From: CAVRUD01 sp963849635
Lineage (GTDB): Bacteria; Chloroflexota; Chloroflexia; Thermomicrobiales; UBA6265
Assembly: GCA_963849635.1 (NCBI GenBank)
Contig: CAWKIA010000030.1
Span: forward strand, 1 to 64,000
Direction: 5' to 3'
DNA length: 64,000 bases
This document shows, one piece after another, positions 1-7,822 of this stretch (positions within the stretch are counted from its first letter, which is position 1; every line of letters begins with the position of its first letter). The translations under genes and the position numbers were made by a program. Below the pieces are notes generated by a model that did no database searches, had not been told where the DNA came from, and worked only from the letters and a program-made list of their open reading frames with translations.

Positions 1-1
1 G

Positions 2-364
2 GACGAGGCGGAGGCCGATCTGGCCGCCGCGCACGTGGCGGTGATGGCCTTTGCGGGCGGCATCAATGACGCGGAGATGAAGGAGCGGTTCCTGGAACGC
101 GCGGCGGCCCAGATGCCGTCGTTGCGGAGTTCCAGCAGGGGCCAGGGCGGCAGGACGGCCGCTGGGGGGTCGACGGCGCGCGAACGCGAGGTGGCGATTT
201 TGATCGCGGCGGGGCAGTCGAATCGGGAGATCGGCGACGCGCTCTTTATGAGCGTCCGCACCGCTGGCACCCACGTCGGTAACATCCTCGCCAAGCTCGG
301 GGTCAAGTCGCGGGCGCAGGTGGCGGTGTGGGTGCAGGAGCAGGGGATCGCGAGGGACGAGTAG
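2..364 (+). CDS. LuxR-family regulator, C-terminal part (5' end outside window)
   Basis: The frame is open from the left edge, so this is the 3' part of a longer gene. About 40 residues of Ala-rich helical sequence, as found before the DNA-binding end of LuxR-STAND regulators, lead into a LuxR/NarL helix-turn-helix (TAREREVAILIAAGQSN, then SVRTAGTHVGNILAKLGV). The second run is the recognition helix region. It probably binds DNA as a transcription activator. Whether an ATPase domain lies upstream cannot be seen, but the other LuxR proteins in this window are of that large type. The stop is TAG, followed by a REP-like arm. Confidence 0.85.
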   Translation, partial: DEAEADLAAAHVAVMAFAGGINDAEMKERFLERAAAQMPSLRSSSRGQGGRTAAGGSTAREREVAILIAAGQSNREIGDALFMSVRTAGTHVGNILAKLGVKSRAQVAVWVQEQGIARDE

Positions 365-403
365 GCGTCAGGAACGCAATGGTCTCCTGAAGCCAACCCT
401 AGT

Positions 404-435
404 GGCTGTCATCCCGAGCTTGTCGAGGGATCTCG
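404..435. repeat. Left arm of REP-like inverted repeat flanking IS110 remnant
   Basis: A 30-base arm beginning GGCTGTCATCCCGAGCTTGT is repeated in inverted orientation at 1757-1786 with a single mismatch. The same arm pair, without an insertion, occurs at 59205-59349, so it is a dispersed intergenic element. Confidence 0.75.
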
Positions 436-539
436 AAGGGCGCGGGAACGACGTCGCCCCGGCCTGCAAGAACATGGCACTGCGTTCTCGCGGCGACGAT
501 CCTCGTCGCGCCGTCTCCTTCGAGCACCTATGTTGGCTG

Positions 540-1501
540 TCAAGGGGTAGCGGGATGGACTGACGGGCTGGATCCCAGGTGGTGCCGTCGCGGAGCAGGG
601 CATTGAGGATGGTGAGCAGCTTGCGCAGACAGGCAATCAGGGCGACTTTCTTGGGTTTGCCGCGGGCCACCAGCCGCTGATAGAAGGGGCGGATGACCGG
701 GTTGCAGCGCGCGGCGGTGACCGCAGCGGGGTAGAGCGGGGTGCGCACACTGGCCCGGCCGCCGCCGATGAGCGCGGTCCCTGGTGCTGGCCGCTGTCGT
801 GGTTGAACGGCGCCACGCCCACCAACGCCGCCAGCCGCGTGCCGCTCCAGCTCCGCCCAATTCGGGCAAATGGGCCAGCAGCGTGGCGACCGCGACCGGG
901 CCGATGCCCGGCACCTGGCGCAGCAGGGCCGCCTGGGCCCGCCAGGTCGGGCTCGGCCGCGATGCGCTGGCGCAGCTCGGCATCGAGGGCCGTCCGCTCG
1001 GCGACCAACGGGCGATCACCCGCTCCAGCGAGGGCTGGACGACCGGGTCGGCCCGGGGGCGGCGGTTGCGCTCGGCCACCAACAGTGCCGTTACCTGCCG
1101 GCGCCGCGTCACCAGGGCCTGCAACGCCCGGGTGGCGGCGCTGGGCAGGGCACGCGGGGGCACGTCGACCGTGGCGGCAAAGTGGGCCAGCACGCGGGCA
1201 TCGACCGCATCGGTCTTGCACCCGCCGCCCCAGGGCCTTGGCGAAGTCGCGCACCTGGCGGGGATTGACCACCACCACCGGCAAGCCGGCTTCGGCCAGC
1301 GCGACCGCCACCGGCCGCTCCAGGCCGCCCGTGCCTTCCAGCACGATCCGGGTTGGGGCCAGGGGGCGGAGCTGCGCGATCAGCGCGGCCCAGCCCGCCG
1401 CGCGTATTGGCCACGGTCCAGGGCGGATCGCCGCCGTGGACGGCGACCACCAGCGTGGCCTGGGCCACATCGATCCCGACGCCGACTCCGTCGGGTGTCA
1501 T
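540..1501 (-). pseudogene. IS110-family transposase, multiply frameshifted
   Basis: Fragments in all three minus frames align end to end with an IS110 transposase. From the ATG at 1501: an N-terminal piece with GVGIDVAQATLVVAVHG (first Asp of the DEDD RuvC-like domain), then RIVLEGTGGLERPVAVALAE and VVVVNPRQVRDFAKALG, then KTDAVDARVLAHFAATVD, then the C-terminal Tnp_20 part QVPGIGPVAVATLLAHLPELG, LAALVGVAPFNHDSGQ, and finally KKVALIACLRKLLTILNALL. At least six frame changes are needed to read through, yet the pieces between them are well conserved. So the copy is either recently broken or full of sequencing indels. IS110 enzymes move by a bridge-RNA-guided DEDD mechanism without terminal inverted repeats; as written this copy cannot be functional. 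Confidence 0.85.
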
Positions 1502-1684
1502 GGTTGCCTCCGTCGTCCAGCGGATGCGACCATGCCTCACGCACGCCCAGTCTTGCGGATCCGGGGTGGCATCCCCGGGCACCCATGCGGGCTCGGGCGG
1601 GGCACGTCGGGGGCCGCCACGCGCTCGAACGCGGGCTCGGTCGGCCCCAGATCCCTGCGGGCTGACCCCCGGCGGCCGGTGCGC

Positions 1685-1720
1685 GCGGCGGGTGGGTGCC
1701 CGCGGGCACCCACCCGCCGC
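1685..1720. repeat. 36-bp perfect palindrome upstream of IS110 transposase
   Basis: The half-site GCGGCGGGTGGGTGCCCG is followed directly by its exact reverse complement. It lies about 185 bp upstream of the transposase start, inside the non-coding end of the element, and could fold into a very stable RNA hairpin or cruciform. Confidence 0.8.
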
Positions 1721-1756
1721 CACCACGGGGCCCATGCGCCCCACCCCCAACATACA

Positions 1757-1786
1757 AGATCCCTCGACACGCTCGGGATGACAGCC
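1757..1786. repeat. Right arm of REP-like inverted repeat flanking IS110 remnant
   Basis: This is the reverse complement of 404-433 with one mismatch. Together the arms suggest that the IS110 copy landed in the loop of a dispersed hairpin element. Confidence 0.75.
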
Positions 1787-2018
1787 TAATGGGATTGGCT
1801 CAGGCGAACTTCTCTAACGCCTAACGCCTGATGCCTGACGCCCGATGCCTCGCGCCGGACGCCGTCAAATCTACGCATCCCCATGGTCGAAAACTACCGA
1901 GATCTGACGAGGTACGCAGAGGGCGACTACGTCAGGATGTCGGTATGGGGTGCGTTACCCCGATTGGTGATCCGGGCGGATGGGGCTCCAGCCTGGCGTT
2001 GTGCAAAGGATGAAGACG

Positions 2019-3413
2019 ATGGTTACTGTTCTCGAATCTCCTCATCGCCTGGCGACTACCTATCGGCCCGAGATCGCTGACCTGGCCGCTCAAATCAGCG
2101 GCGCGATCCTGTTGCCCGGTGAGCAGGGTTACGACGAGGCGCGCGCGATCTGGAACGGCATGATCGACAAGCGGCCGGCGCTGATCGTCCAGCCGCAGGA
2201 CGTTGCTGATGTTCAGGCGGCCGTGCGGTTTGCGAACGCGCAGGGGTTGGCCGTGTCGATCAAGGGTGGCGGCCACAATGTCGCCGGTCACGCGGTGAGC
2301 GAAGGCGGGTTGATGCTCGACATGTCGGCGATGCGCGGCGTTGAGGTCGATCCGGCGGCGCGCACGGCCCGGGCCCAGGGCGGGGCGCTCTGGGCCGACT
2401 TCGACCAGGAGACCACCAAGTACGGACTGGCCACGACGGGCGGCGTGATCGCATCCACCGGGGTGGCAGGGCTGACGCTGGGCGGCGGGATCGGCTGGCT
2501 GGTCGGCAAGCACGGGATGTCGATCGACAATCTGCTGTCGGTGGAATTGGTGACCGCGGACGGAGAGTTCATGACCGCCAGTGTCGAGTCACACCCGGAC
2601 CTGTTCTGGGCGCTACGGGGCGGCGGCGGCAATTTCGGCGTGGCGACGTCATTCGAGTTCGCGCTGCACCCGCAGGGAGATGTGCTGGCCGGGATCGTCG
2701 CCTGGCCGGTGGCGAAGGCGGCCGAGGTCCTCGCATTCTACCGGGAGTTTACGGAGTCCGCTCCGGACGAGATGGGTGTCTATGCCCTGATGACGACCGA
2801 TCCTGAGTCGGGGATGCGGGTGGTCGTGATCGCGGTCTGCTGGCCGGGCGACATGGACGAGGGCGAGCGCCTGATCGCCCCTGTGCGCGCCTTCAGCGAG
2901 CCGGTGCTGGAGATGATCGGGCAGATGCCGTATCTGGAGTGGCAGCGGCTGTTCGATGTCGCTTACCCGCATGGCTCCCGGTACTACTGGAAGAGCAATC
3001 TCCTGAGCACATTGGAGGATGGCGTACTCGATGCGATCGTTGACTTTGGCACCGAGCCGCCGGCGCCGACGTGCAAGGTTGTGGTCGAGTGGTATCGCGG
3101 GGCGATGAACCGGATTGATCCGACGGCGACGGCGTTCCCCCATCGCGATGCGGAGTTCCAGATCGTCAACATCGGCCAATGGGACGACCCTGCTCAGGAC
3201 GAGGCTGGCATCACTTGGGCACGGGGGATCTTCGCCGCCATCGAGCCGTTCAGCCTCAACGGATCGTTCTTGAACTTCAACGCCGCCGACGGTGGGGAGG
3301 ACTCTGAGCGGGTGCGGTCCGGATACGGCGCTAACCTGGAGCGCCTCAAGGAGATCAAACGGCGCTACGACCCGACCAACCTCTTCCGCGAGAACAACAA
3401 CATCGTGCCGTAG
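2019..3413 (+). CDS. FAD-binding oxidoreductase, berberine-bridge-enzyme type
   Basis: The protein (about 464 aa) has an N-terminal PCMH-type FAD domain with SIKGGGHNVAGHAV, whose His is the usual covalent 8-alpha-FAD attachment residue, then TGVAGLTLGGGIGWL and LFWALRGGGGNFGVATSFEF. A C-terminal BBE segment follows (YGANLERLKEIKRRYDPTNLF). The second Cys attachment seen in bicovalent members is not evident, so one covalent link is expected. The family oxidises alcohols, sugars or secondary metabolites with O2; the substrate is unknown. ATG at 2019 is preferred because AAAGGA lies 8 bases ahead; an ATG at 2010 overlaps that site. No signal peptide, so cytoplasmic. It is monocistronic, with a strong hairpin after the stop. 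A paralogue lies at 41377-42780. Confidence 0.88.
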   Translation: MVTVLESPHRLATTYRPEIADLAAQISGAILLPGEQGYDEARAIWNGMIDKRPALIVQPQDVADVQAAVRFANAQGLAVSIKGGGHNVAGHAVSEGGLMLDMSAMRGVEVDPAARTARAQGGALWADFDQETTKYGLATTGGVIASTGVAGLTLGGGIGWLVGKHGMSIDNLLSVELVTADGEFMTASVESHPDLFWALRGGGGNFGVATSFEFALHPQGDVLAGIVAWPVAKAAEVLAFYREFTESAPDEMGVYALMTTDPESGMRVVVIAVCWPGDMDEGERLIAPVRAFSEPVLEMIGQMPYLEWQRLFDVAYPHGSRYYWKSNLLSTLEDGVLDAIVDFGTEPPAPTCKVVVEWYRGAMNRIDPTATAFPHRDAEFQIVNIGQWDDPAQDEAGITWARGIFAAIEPFSLNGSFLNFNAADGGEDSERVRSGYGANLERLKEIKRRYDPTNLFRENNNIVP

Positions 3414-3455
3414 TCCTGGATCCTCCGCAGAGTATCGCTTACCAAAGCTAACCGT

Positions 3456-3494
3456 CGTGACCAAACGGCCGTAAGTCCGAGCCGTTTGGTCACG
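3456..3494 (+). terminator. Probable terminator of FAD oxidoreductase gene
   Basis: A 14-bp perfect stem (CGTGACCAAACGGC paired with GCCGTTTGGTCACG) with an 11-base loop lies 43 bp after the stop. T-richness on the + side is weak; since the next gene converges, it may act in both directions. Confidence 0.65.
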
Positions 3495-3560
3495 ATGTTG
3501 TGTTGTGCCTTAGCCGGGTGGAGATGACGTTGGGTTGGGCGCCTTCGGCTCCGTCACAGC

Positions 3561-4195
3561 CTAACAGGGTTCGACGCAGGCGTGGAAATCGTTGTCCGCG
3601 CAGGCAAAGCACGATGGCCCACCGTCGAACTGGACGCATGCGGACCCCGGGACCCCGGTCAGGACCTCGCACTGGGCGTCGGTGGTGCAATCCGCGCAAC
3701 TGCGATTGCCGCCGCCGCAGAATGTCCCGCCTTCGACGGTTGCAAAGCAGACGCAATTGTTGGGTCCGCCGCAGAATGGGGTGGGGGTGTCGGTGCAGAC
3801 ATTGTCCCCGGCCACGCAGGCCACTCGGGGCGGCGGCGTGGTGGTGGTCGTGGTCGTGGGCGCGGCGCAAACGCCGGAAGGGCCAAGGACCTGACCGGGT
3901 GGGCAGGCGACCGCGCCGGGGGAGCAGGTGCCGGGCGGGCGGCAGCGACTGTTGGTCACCTGGCCGGTGATCGCGTTGGTGTACGCGCAGCAGACGCAGC
4001 CGGGCTTGCAACTCCCCGGGTTGCTCGCGCAAGTCTGATTGCCGCAGGACAGCTGCGAGACCTGGGCGCCGGCTTGCTCAGAGGCGCGGGCGCCGAGCAG
4101 ACCGGCGCCAACGGTCGCCAGGGTAGTGAGGAGGCCGCGGCGGGACCTGGGAGCGGCCAGGGTCGCGCCAACAAGTCGAAGCGTCCGGGGTCCAT
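3561..4195 (-). CDS. Cys-rich exported protein, family member C1 (frameshift near start)
   Basis: About 210 aa, function unknown. From ATG 4195 (SD GGAGG) it reads MDPGRFDLLA, then a single-base slip near 4163 moves into the frame TLAAPRSRRGLLTTLATVG. This is a twin-arginine-like signal ending around AQVSQ. The mature core is CGNQTCASNPGSCKPGC followed by VCCAYTNAITGQVTNSRC, then RPPGTCSPG. A short poly-Thr linker and further Cys pairs follow (CADC, CVCF), about 24 Cys in all. The pattern suggests export in a folded state and many disulphides or a bound metal; none of this is proven. It is convergent with the FAD gene. The frameshift may be a sequence error because the rest is intact. Confidence 0.75.
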
Positions 4196-4463
4196 ACCGT
4201 CCTCCGTCGTGGGTCTGCCGTCGCCGCACGACCGCGGCGTATTACTGTTCTACGGCAGCGGGCCCATGCGGACATGGGCAACGTTCCCCATGAGGGCGAG
4301 GGAACATTCCCCATATCGGTTCGGACCGGACGGCACCACGCCGGGGTACCGTGCGGAAGGTACTGGTCGGTGTTCGTACAGCGCCGGGGACGATGTCGTC
4401 GGGCCCGGCGCGTTGTGTATTGGGGGAGGTGCTAGGATTCGGGCACGTGAGAAAGGACAAGCC

Positions 4464-4757
4464 GTGGCAATCTCTGTGACGTCGGAAGTCGAAGCCAAGA
4501 TCCGGGAAAAGGTCGAGAGCGGGCAATATGAGAGCACCGACGCGGTGATCGCCGAGGGACTCCGGTTGCTGGACCTTCACGAACAGAACCTGGAGAAGCT
4601 AGAGAGACTGCGTGAATTGATCGACGAAGGATTTGAGGGACCGTTCACTCCGCTCACGCGCGAATCCTGGGAAGCAGACCTTGCCCGCGTACGGGAGCGC
4701 TATTACTCGGAGAAGGCCTCGATGTCAGATGCGAGGCCCGTAGATGCCTCCTCGTAG
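4464..4757 (+). CDS. parD: ParD-type antitoxin (ribbon-helix-helix)
   Basis: 97 aa from GTG 4464, with GAAAGGA 7 bases upstream. The N-terminus AISVTSEVEAKIREKVESGQ and YESTDAVIAEGLRLLDLHEQN fit the RHH/ParD dimerisation and DNA-binding fold. The C-terminal acidic helix (WEADLARVRERYYSE) would wrap the toxin. It overlaps the downstream toxin gene by 14 bp, typical of translationally coupled type II modules, and is expected to repress its own promoter. No clear operator was identified; a 7-bp inverted repeat (CGCCGGG...CCCGGCG, 4382-4410) lies upstream. Confidence 0.87.
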   Translation: MAISVTSEVEAKIREKVESGQYESTDAVIAEGLRLLDLHEQNLEKLERLRELIDEGFEGPFTPLTRESWEADLARVRERYYSEKASMSDARPVDASS

Positions 4758-5052
4758 GTATCGGGTTGCTCTATCGTCCAGGGCGGAAGATGACCGTGAC
4801 GCGATCTACGAGCGCGGGCTGGACGATTGGGGAGAAGCACAAGCAAGCGAATACATGGGGGCTATTCGTCTCGCGTTGGAGGACCTCGCCACGTTCCCGG
4901 AGATGGGGCGAACCCAGGATGACCTCCGCGATGGAGTCCGGGCCCACCCGGTCCACAGGCATGTCATCTTTTACCAGATAGTTGATGATGAAGTTCTCGT
5001 GGGCCGAATCCTGCACGCCCGGCAGGACGCATCGGCCGCGAGTGGGATTTAG
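4744..5052 (+). CDS. parE: ParE-type toxin (RelE/ParE superfamily)
   Basis: 102 aa. The sequence begins with a basic strand (RRYRVALSSRAEDDRDAIYERG) and contains the ParE pattern ALEDLATFPEMGRTQDDLRDG, then HPVHRHVIFYQIVDDEVLVGRILHARQD, matching the family's terminal beta-strands and conserved HxRQD end. ParE toxins poison DNA gyrase; RelE relatives cut mRNA, and sequence alone does not exclude other targets. It starts inside the parD gene. The C-terminal tail is short and intact. Confidence 0.87.
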   Translation: MPPRRYRVALSSRAEDDRDAIYERGLDDWGEAQASEYMGAIRLALEDLATFPEMGRTQDDLRDGVRAHPVHRHVIFYQIVDDEVLVGRILHARQDASAASGI

Positions 5053-5100
5053 GCTAGCCCGAGTTCGCCAGGATCGAACGTCAAGGAGGATCGGCCACTG

Positions 5101-6399
5101 ATGTCCGGCGCTCAACCTGCATCGCTCTCCCCTGTCTACGCCGACGAAATGGATGCTGCCGATCCGTTGGCGGGGTTTCGGGGGCGGTTTTACCTGCCTG
5201 AGAACACGATCTATATGGATGGGAACTCGCTGGGGCTGATGTCGCGGGATGCGGAGGAGGCGGTGCTGGCGACGATGGCCGAGTGGAAGCGGCTGGCGAT
5301 CGGGGGGTGGTTGGGGGCCGATCCGGCCTGGTTTACGATCGGGGAGGAGTTGGGCGCCCGGGTCGCGAATCTGGTGGGGGCAGCGCCCGATGAGGTGGTG
5401 GTGACAGGGACGACGACGGTCAACCTGCACAACCTGGTGGCGACCTTCTACCGGCCCGAGGGCAACCGGCGCAAGATCATCGCGACCGCCCTCGATTTCC
5501 CTTCCGACATCTACGCCCTGGAGAGCCAGATCCGGCTCAAGGGGGGAGACCCTGCGACCGATCTGGTCCTGGTTGAGAGCGGCGACGGGCGGACGCTGGA
5601 TGAAGACCGGATCGCCGATGCCTTTACCGATGAGGTCGCGCTGGTCCTGTTGCCATCTGTCCTCTACCGCTCCGGGCAGTTGCTGGATATCGAACGGCTC
5701 ACGGCCGCCGCGCAGGCGCGCAATATCCTGATTGGGTTCGACTGCGCCCATTCCGTCGGGGGAGTGCCCCATCGTTTTGACGAGTGGGGCGTCGATTTTG
5801 CCTTGTGGTGCACCTACAAATACCTGAATTCCGGTCCCGGCGCGGTTGGGGCGCTCTACGTCAACCGGCGGCACCATGGCACGACGCCGGGGCTGGCGGG
5901 ATGGTGGGGGTACAACAAGGATCGCCAGTTCGACATGCGGTTTGAGTGGGAGGGGGCTCCGAACGCCGGGGCCTGGCAGATCTCGACCCCGCCGCAGCTC
6001 TCGACCGCCCCCCTGCTGGGTTCGTTGCGCATCTTTGAGGAAGCGGGGATAGCGCGGATCAGGGAGAAATCGCTGGCGCTCACCACGTATTTGATTGACC
6101 TGATTGAGGGCAGCGGTCTGACTGAGCCGCCGTACGGTTACCGGATCGGCACCCCGCGGGAGCCGGGACGCCGAGGCGGCCATGTCGCGGTCGAGCACGA
6201 CGCCGGGCCGCGCATTGCCCGGGCGCTCAAGGAGCGGGGCGTGGTCCCGGATTTCCGCCCGCCGGATGTCGTCCGATTGGCGCCGATCGCCCTCTACACC
6301 TCGTTTCGCGAGTGCTGGGAGACGGTCCAACATCTGAAGGCAATCATCGACAGTGGGGATCACCTCAAGGGGTCGGCGGAGCGCGAGTTGGTCGCGTAG
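5101..6399 (+). CDS. kynU: Kynureninase
   Basis: 432 aa, the normal family length. PLP-dependent hydrolysis of L-kynurenine to anthranilate and alanine (or of 3-hydroxykynurenine) in tryptophan breakdown. Visible landmarks: IYMDGNSLGLMS near the N-terminus, TTTVNLH phosphate-binding loop, DFPSDIY, the PLP-ring aspartate in FDCAHSVGG (D214), and the Schiff-base lysine K240 in WCTYKYLNSGPG, followed by GWWG. A strong SD (AAGGAGGA) lies about 10 bases ahead of the ATG. No other kynurenine-pathway gene is nearby, so it stands alone. A hairpin follows the stop. Confidence 0.92.
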   Translation: MSGAQPASLSPVYADEMDAADPLAGFRGRFYLPENTIYMDGNSLGLMSRDAEEAVLATMAEWKRLAIGGWLGADPAWFTIGEELGARVANLVGAAPDEVVVTGTTTVNLHNLVATFYRPEGNRRKIIATALDFPSDIYALESQIRLKGGDPATDLVLVESGDGRTLDEDRIADAFTDEVALVLLPSVLYRSGQLLDIERLTAAAQARNILIGFDCAHSVGGVPHRFDEWGVDFALWCTYKYLNSGPGAVGALYVNRRHHGTTPGLAGWWGYNKDRQFDMRFEWEGAPNAGAWQISTPPQLSTAPLLGSLRIFEEAGIARIREKSLALTTYLIDLIEGSGLTEPPYGYRIGTPREPGRRGGHVAVEHDAGPRIARALKERGVVPDFRPPDVVRLAPIALYTSFRECWETVQHLKAIIDSGDHLKGSAERELVA

Positions 6400-6437
6400 G
6401 GGATTGTTCCGCCGTGAGATTCGGCCTAACCCTCGAC

Positions 6438-6468
6438 CCTCTTCCCCCGGCTAGAACGGGGGAAGAGG
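6438..6468 (+). terminator. Terminator-like hairpin after kynU
   Basis: An 11-bp perfect stem CCTCTTCCCCC/GGGGGAAGAGG with a 9-base loop begins 39 bp after the stop. The C-rich sequence resembles the C-rich dispersed hairpins at 11701 and 62420. Confidence 0.55.
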
Positions 6469-6566
6469 CGATATGACGTACGATGCATGCATTGATCTGT
6501 TGAATTTGTAAGAAGGTACCCGAGCGTCCCCGTCATTGGCCGGAGGCGCCAGGAAGGACGAACACG

Positions 6567-7556
6567 TTGCGCACCAACCTGCCCCGCGGATTTCCGGCGC
6601 GGGAGGATATCCCGCCATCCCGCTTGATCCGCTATGGCCTGATCGCGGTTGCCGTGATCATCGCCCTCTCCCTGCTGGGGGCAACCATCGTCCAGGTGGA
6701 CGCGACCGAGGCCTGCGCGGTCACACGGTTCGGCAAGGTTACCGGAGTAGCCGGGCCGGGATTGCACCTGCGGCTGCCGGGCGTGACCCAATACCGCTGT
6801 TTCCGGACCGCCACCACCTACTACGAGGTCCTTGAAGAGGGCGCCAGCAACACCGATGCCGACTACACCAGCGGCCCGATCGACGGCGTGACGATCGACG
6901 GCCAACAGCTGGTGTTGACGTTCAACGTTCGGTACCGGGTCGACCCGACGCGGGTGAGTGACATCTACGAGAACATCGGCAAGACACCCGGGGAGATCAA
7001 TGAGCGGGTGGTGAAGTTCCACACTCGCTCGATCTCGCGCCAGATCGCGAACACGAAGCGGGCGGACGAGCTCTATCTGGGCAATCTGGCGACCATCTCG
7101 GCCGAGATGCGGGATGCGATCGCGCCCCGGTTCACCGAGGCCGGTCTGATCCTTGAGTTCTTCGAGTTGAAGCGGCCGAATTTTTCCGACGCCTATGAGA
7201 TCGCGATCGAATCGCGCCAGATCGCCGAGGTCCAGATCGAACAGCGGCGGCAGGAAGCGCTGGTGGCGGAGCAGGAGGCGGAGCGGGTCCGGAACGAGGC
7301 CCAGGGCCAGGCCGACGCGACCTTCATCCGGGCGCAGGGAGAGGCGCAGGCCCTGGCCGAGACGGGCAGGGCCGTCCGTGAGAACCCCGAGATTCTGGAG
7401 TTGGAACGGATCCGGGCACTGGAGAGCGCAAACGTCATCTACGTGCCGAGCAGCGGCATTCTGCCCGTCCTCGATCTTGGGGCCGCGGCAGCGCAGACTC
7501 CCGCGCCCGAGCCGGAGTCTGACGCCGACGCCGGAGGCGTAACCAGGTGTAACTGA
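6567..7556 (+). CDS. SPFH (stomatin/prohibitin) domain membrane protein
   Basis: 329 aa from TTG 6567 with AGGAAGGA about 9 bases upstream. One membrane helix (RYGLIAVAVIIALSLLGATIV, residues about 25-45) anchors it, followed by an SPFH core including RFGKVTGVAGPGLHLRLPGV and LTFNVRYRVDPTRV. A long charged coiled coil (AEVQIEQRRQEALVAEQEAE) runs to about residue 270. The C-terminus is short and Pro/Glu-rich. Such proteins form large ring assemblies that organise membranes or chaperone proteases such as FtsH; no NfeD or protease partner is adjacent, so the role here is open. Confidence 0.87.
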   Translation: MRTNLPRGFPAREDIPPSRLIRYGLIAVAVIIALSLLGATIVQVDATEACAVTRFGKVTGVAGPGLHLRLPGVTQYRCFRTATTYYEVLEEGASNTDADYTSGPIDGVTIDGQQLVLTFNVRYRVDPTRVSDIYENIGKTPGEINERVVKFHTRSISRQIANTKRADELYLGNLATISAEMRDAIAPRFTEAGLILEFFELKRPNFSDAYEIAIESRQIAEVQIEQRRQEALVAEQEAERVRNEAQGQADATFIRAQGEAQALAETGRAVRENPEILELERIRALESANVIYVPSSGILPVLDLGAAAAQTPAPEPESDADAGGVTRCN

Positions 7557-7617
7557 ATGTCTCATTTGGGCTGGGTCGGAGTCGGTGACGACGGTCTCCC
7601 CGTCCTTGGGTGTTTTG

Positions 7618-7737
7618 TAGGGGCAGACCAATGTGTCTGCCCGGCCGTGCGTACGCGGCGTTTCGATGGTGGAATGCGGTTTCAGAAGGCGAGCCGGGTT
7701 GGCGGGGGAATCGGGCAGACACATTGGTCTGCCCCTA
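7618..7737. repeat. Intergenic element with 25-bp perfect inverted arms
   Basis: The arm TAGGGGCAGACCAATGTGTC (7618-7642 in full) is exactly reverse-complemented at 7713-7737, separated by 70 bp. It lies between convergent genes and encodes nothing recognisable. It looks like a small dispersed palindromic element, though no second copy was found in this window. Confidence 0.7.
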
Positions 7738-7822
7738 CCAATCGGGCGTTGTTTCCAATGTTCGCCCGGAGGGTAGGCGCGAGACGGCGTGTTCGGAGAG
7801 CGCCGGGGACGGTCTTGTTCCG

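Larger units (their letters stand above)
1502..2018. other. Intergenic: non-coding end of IS110, REP arm, short direct repeats
   Basis: No gene is supported here. The interval holds the GC-rich presumed left end of the IS110 element with the 36-bp palindrome, the right REP arm (1757-1786), and near 1817-1862 a string of heptamer-like repeats (CGCCTAA, CGCCTGA, TGCCTGA, CGCCCGA). The last 150 bp would carry the promoter of the FAD oxidoreductase; no convincing promoter was picked out. Confidence 0.5.
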
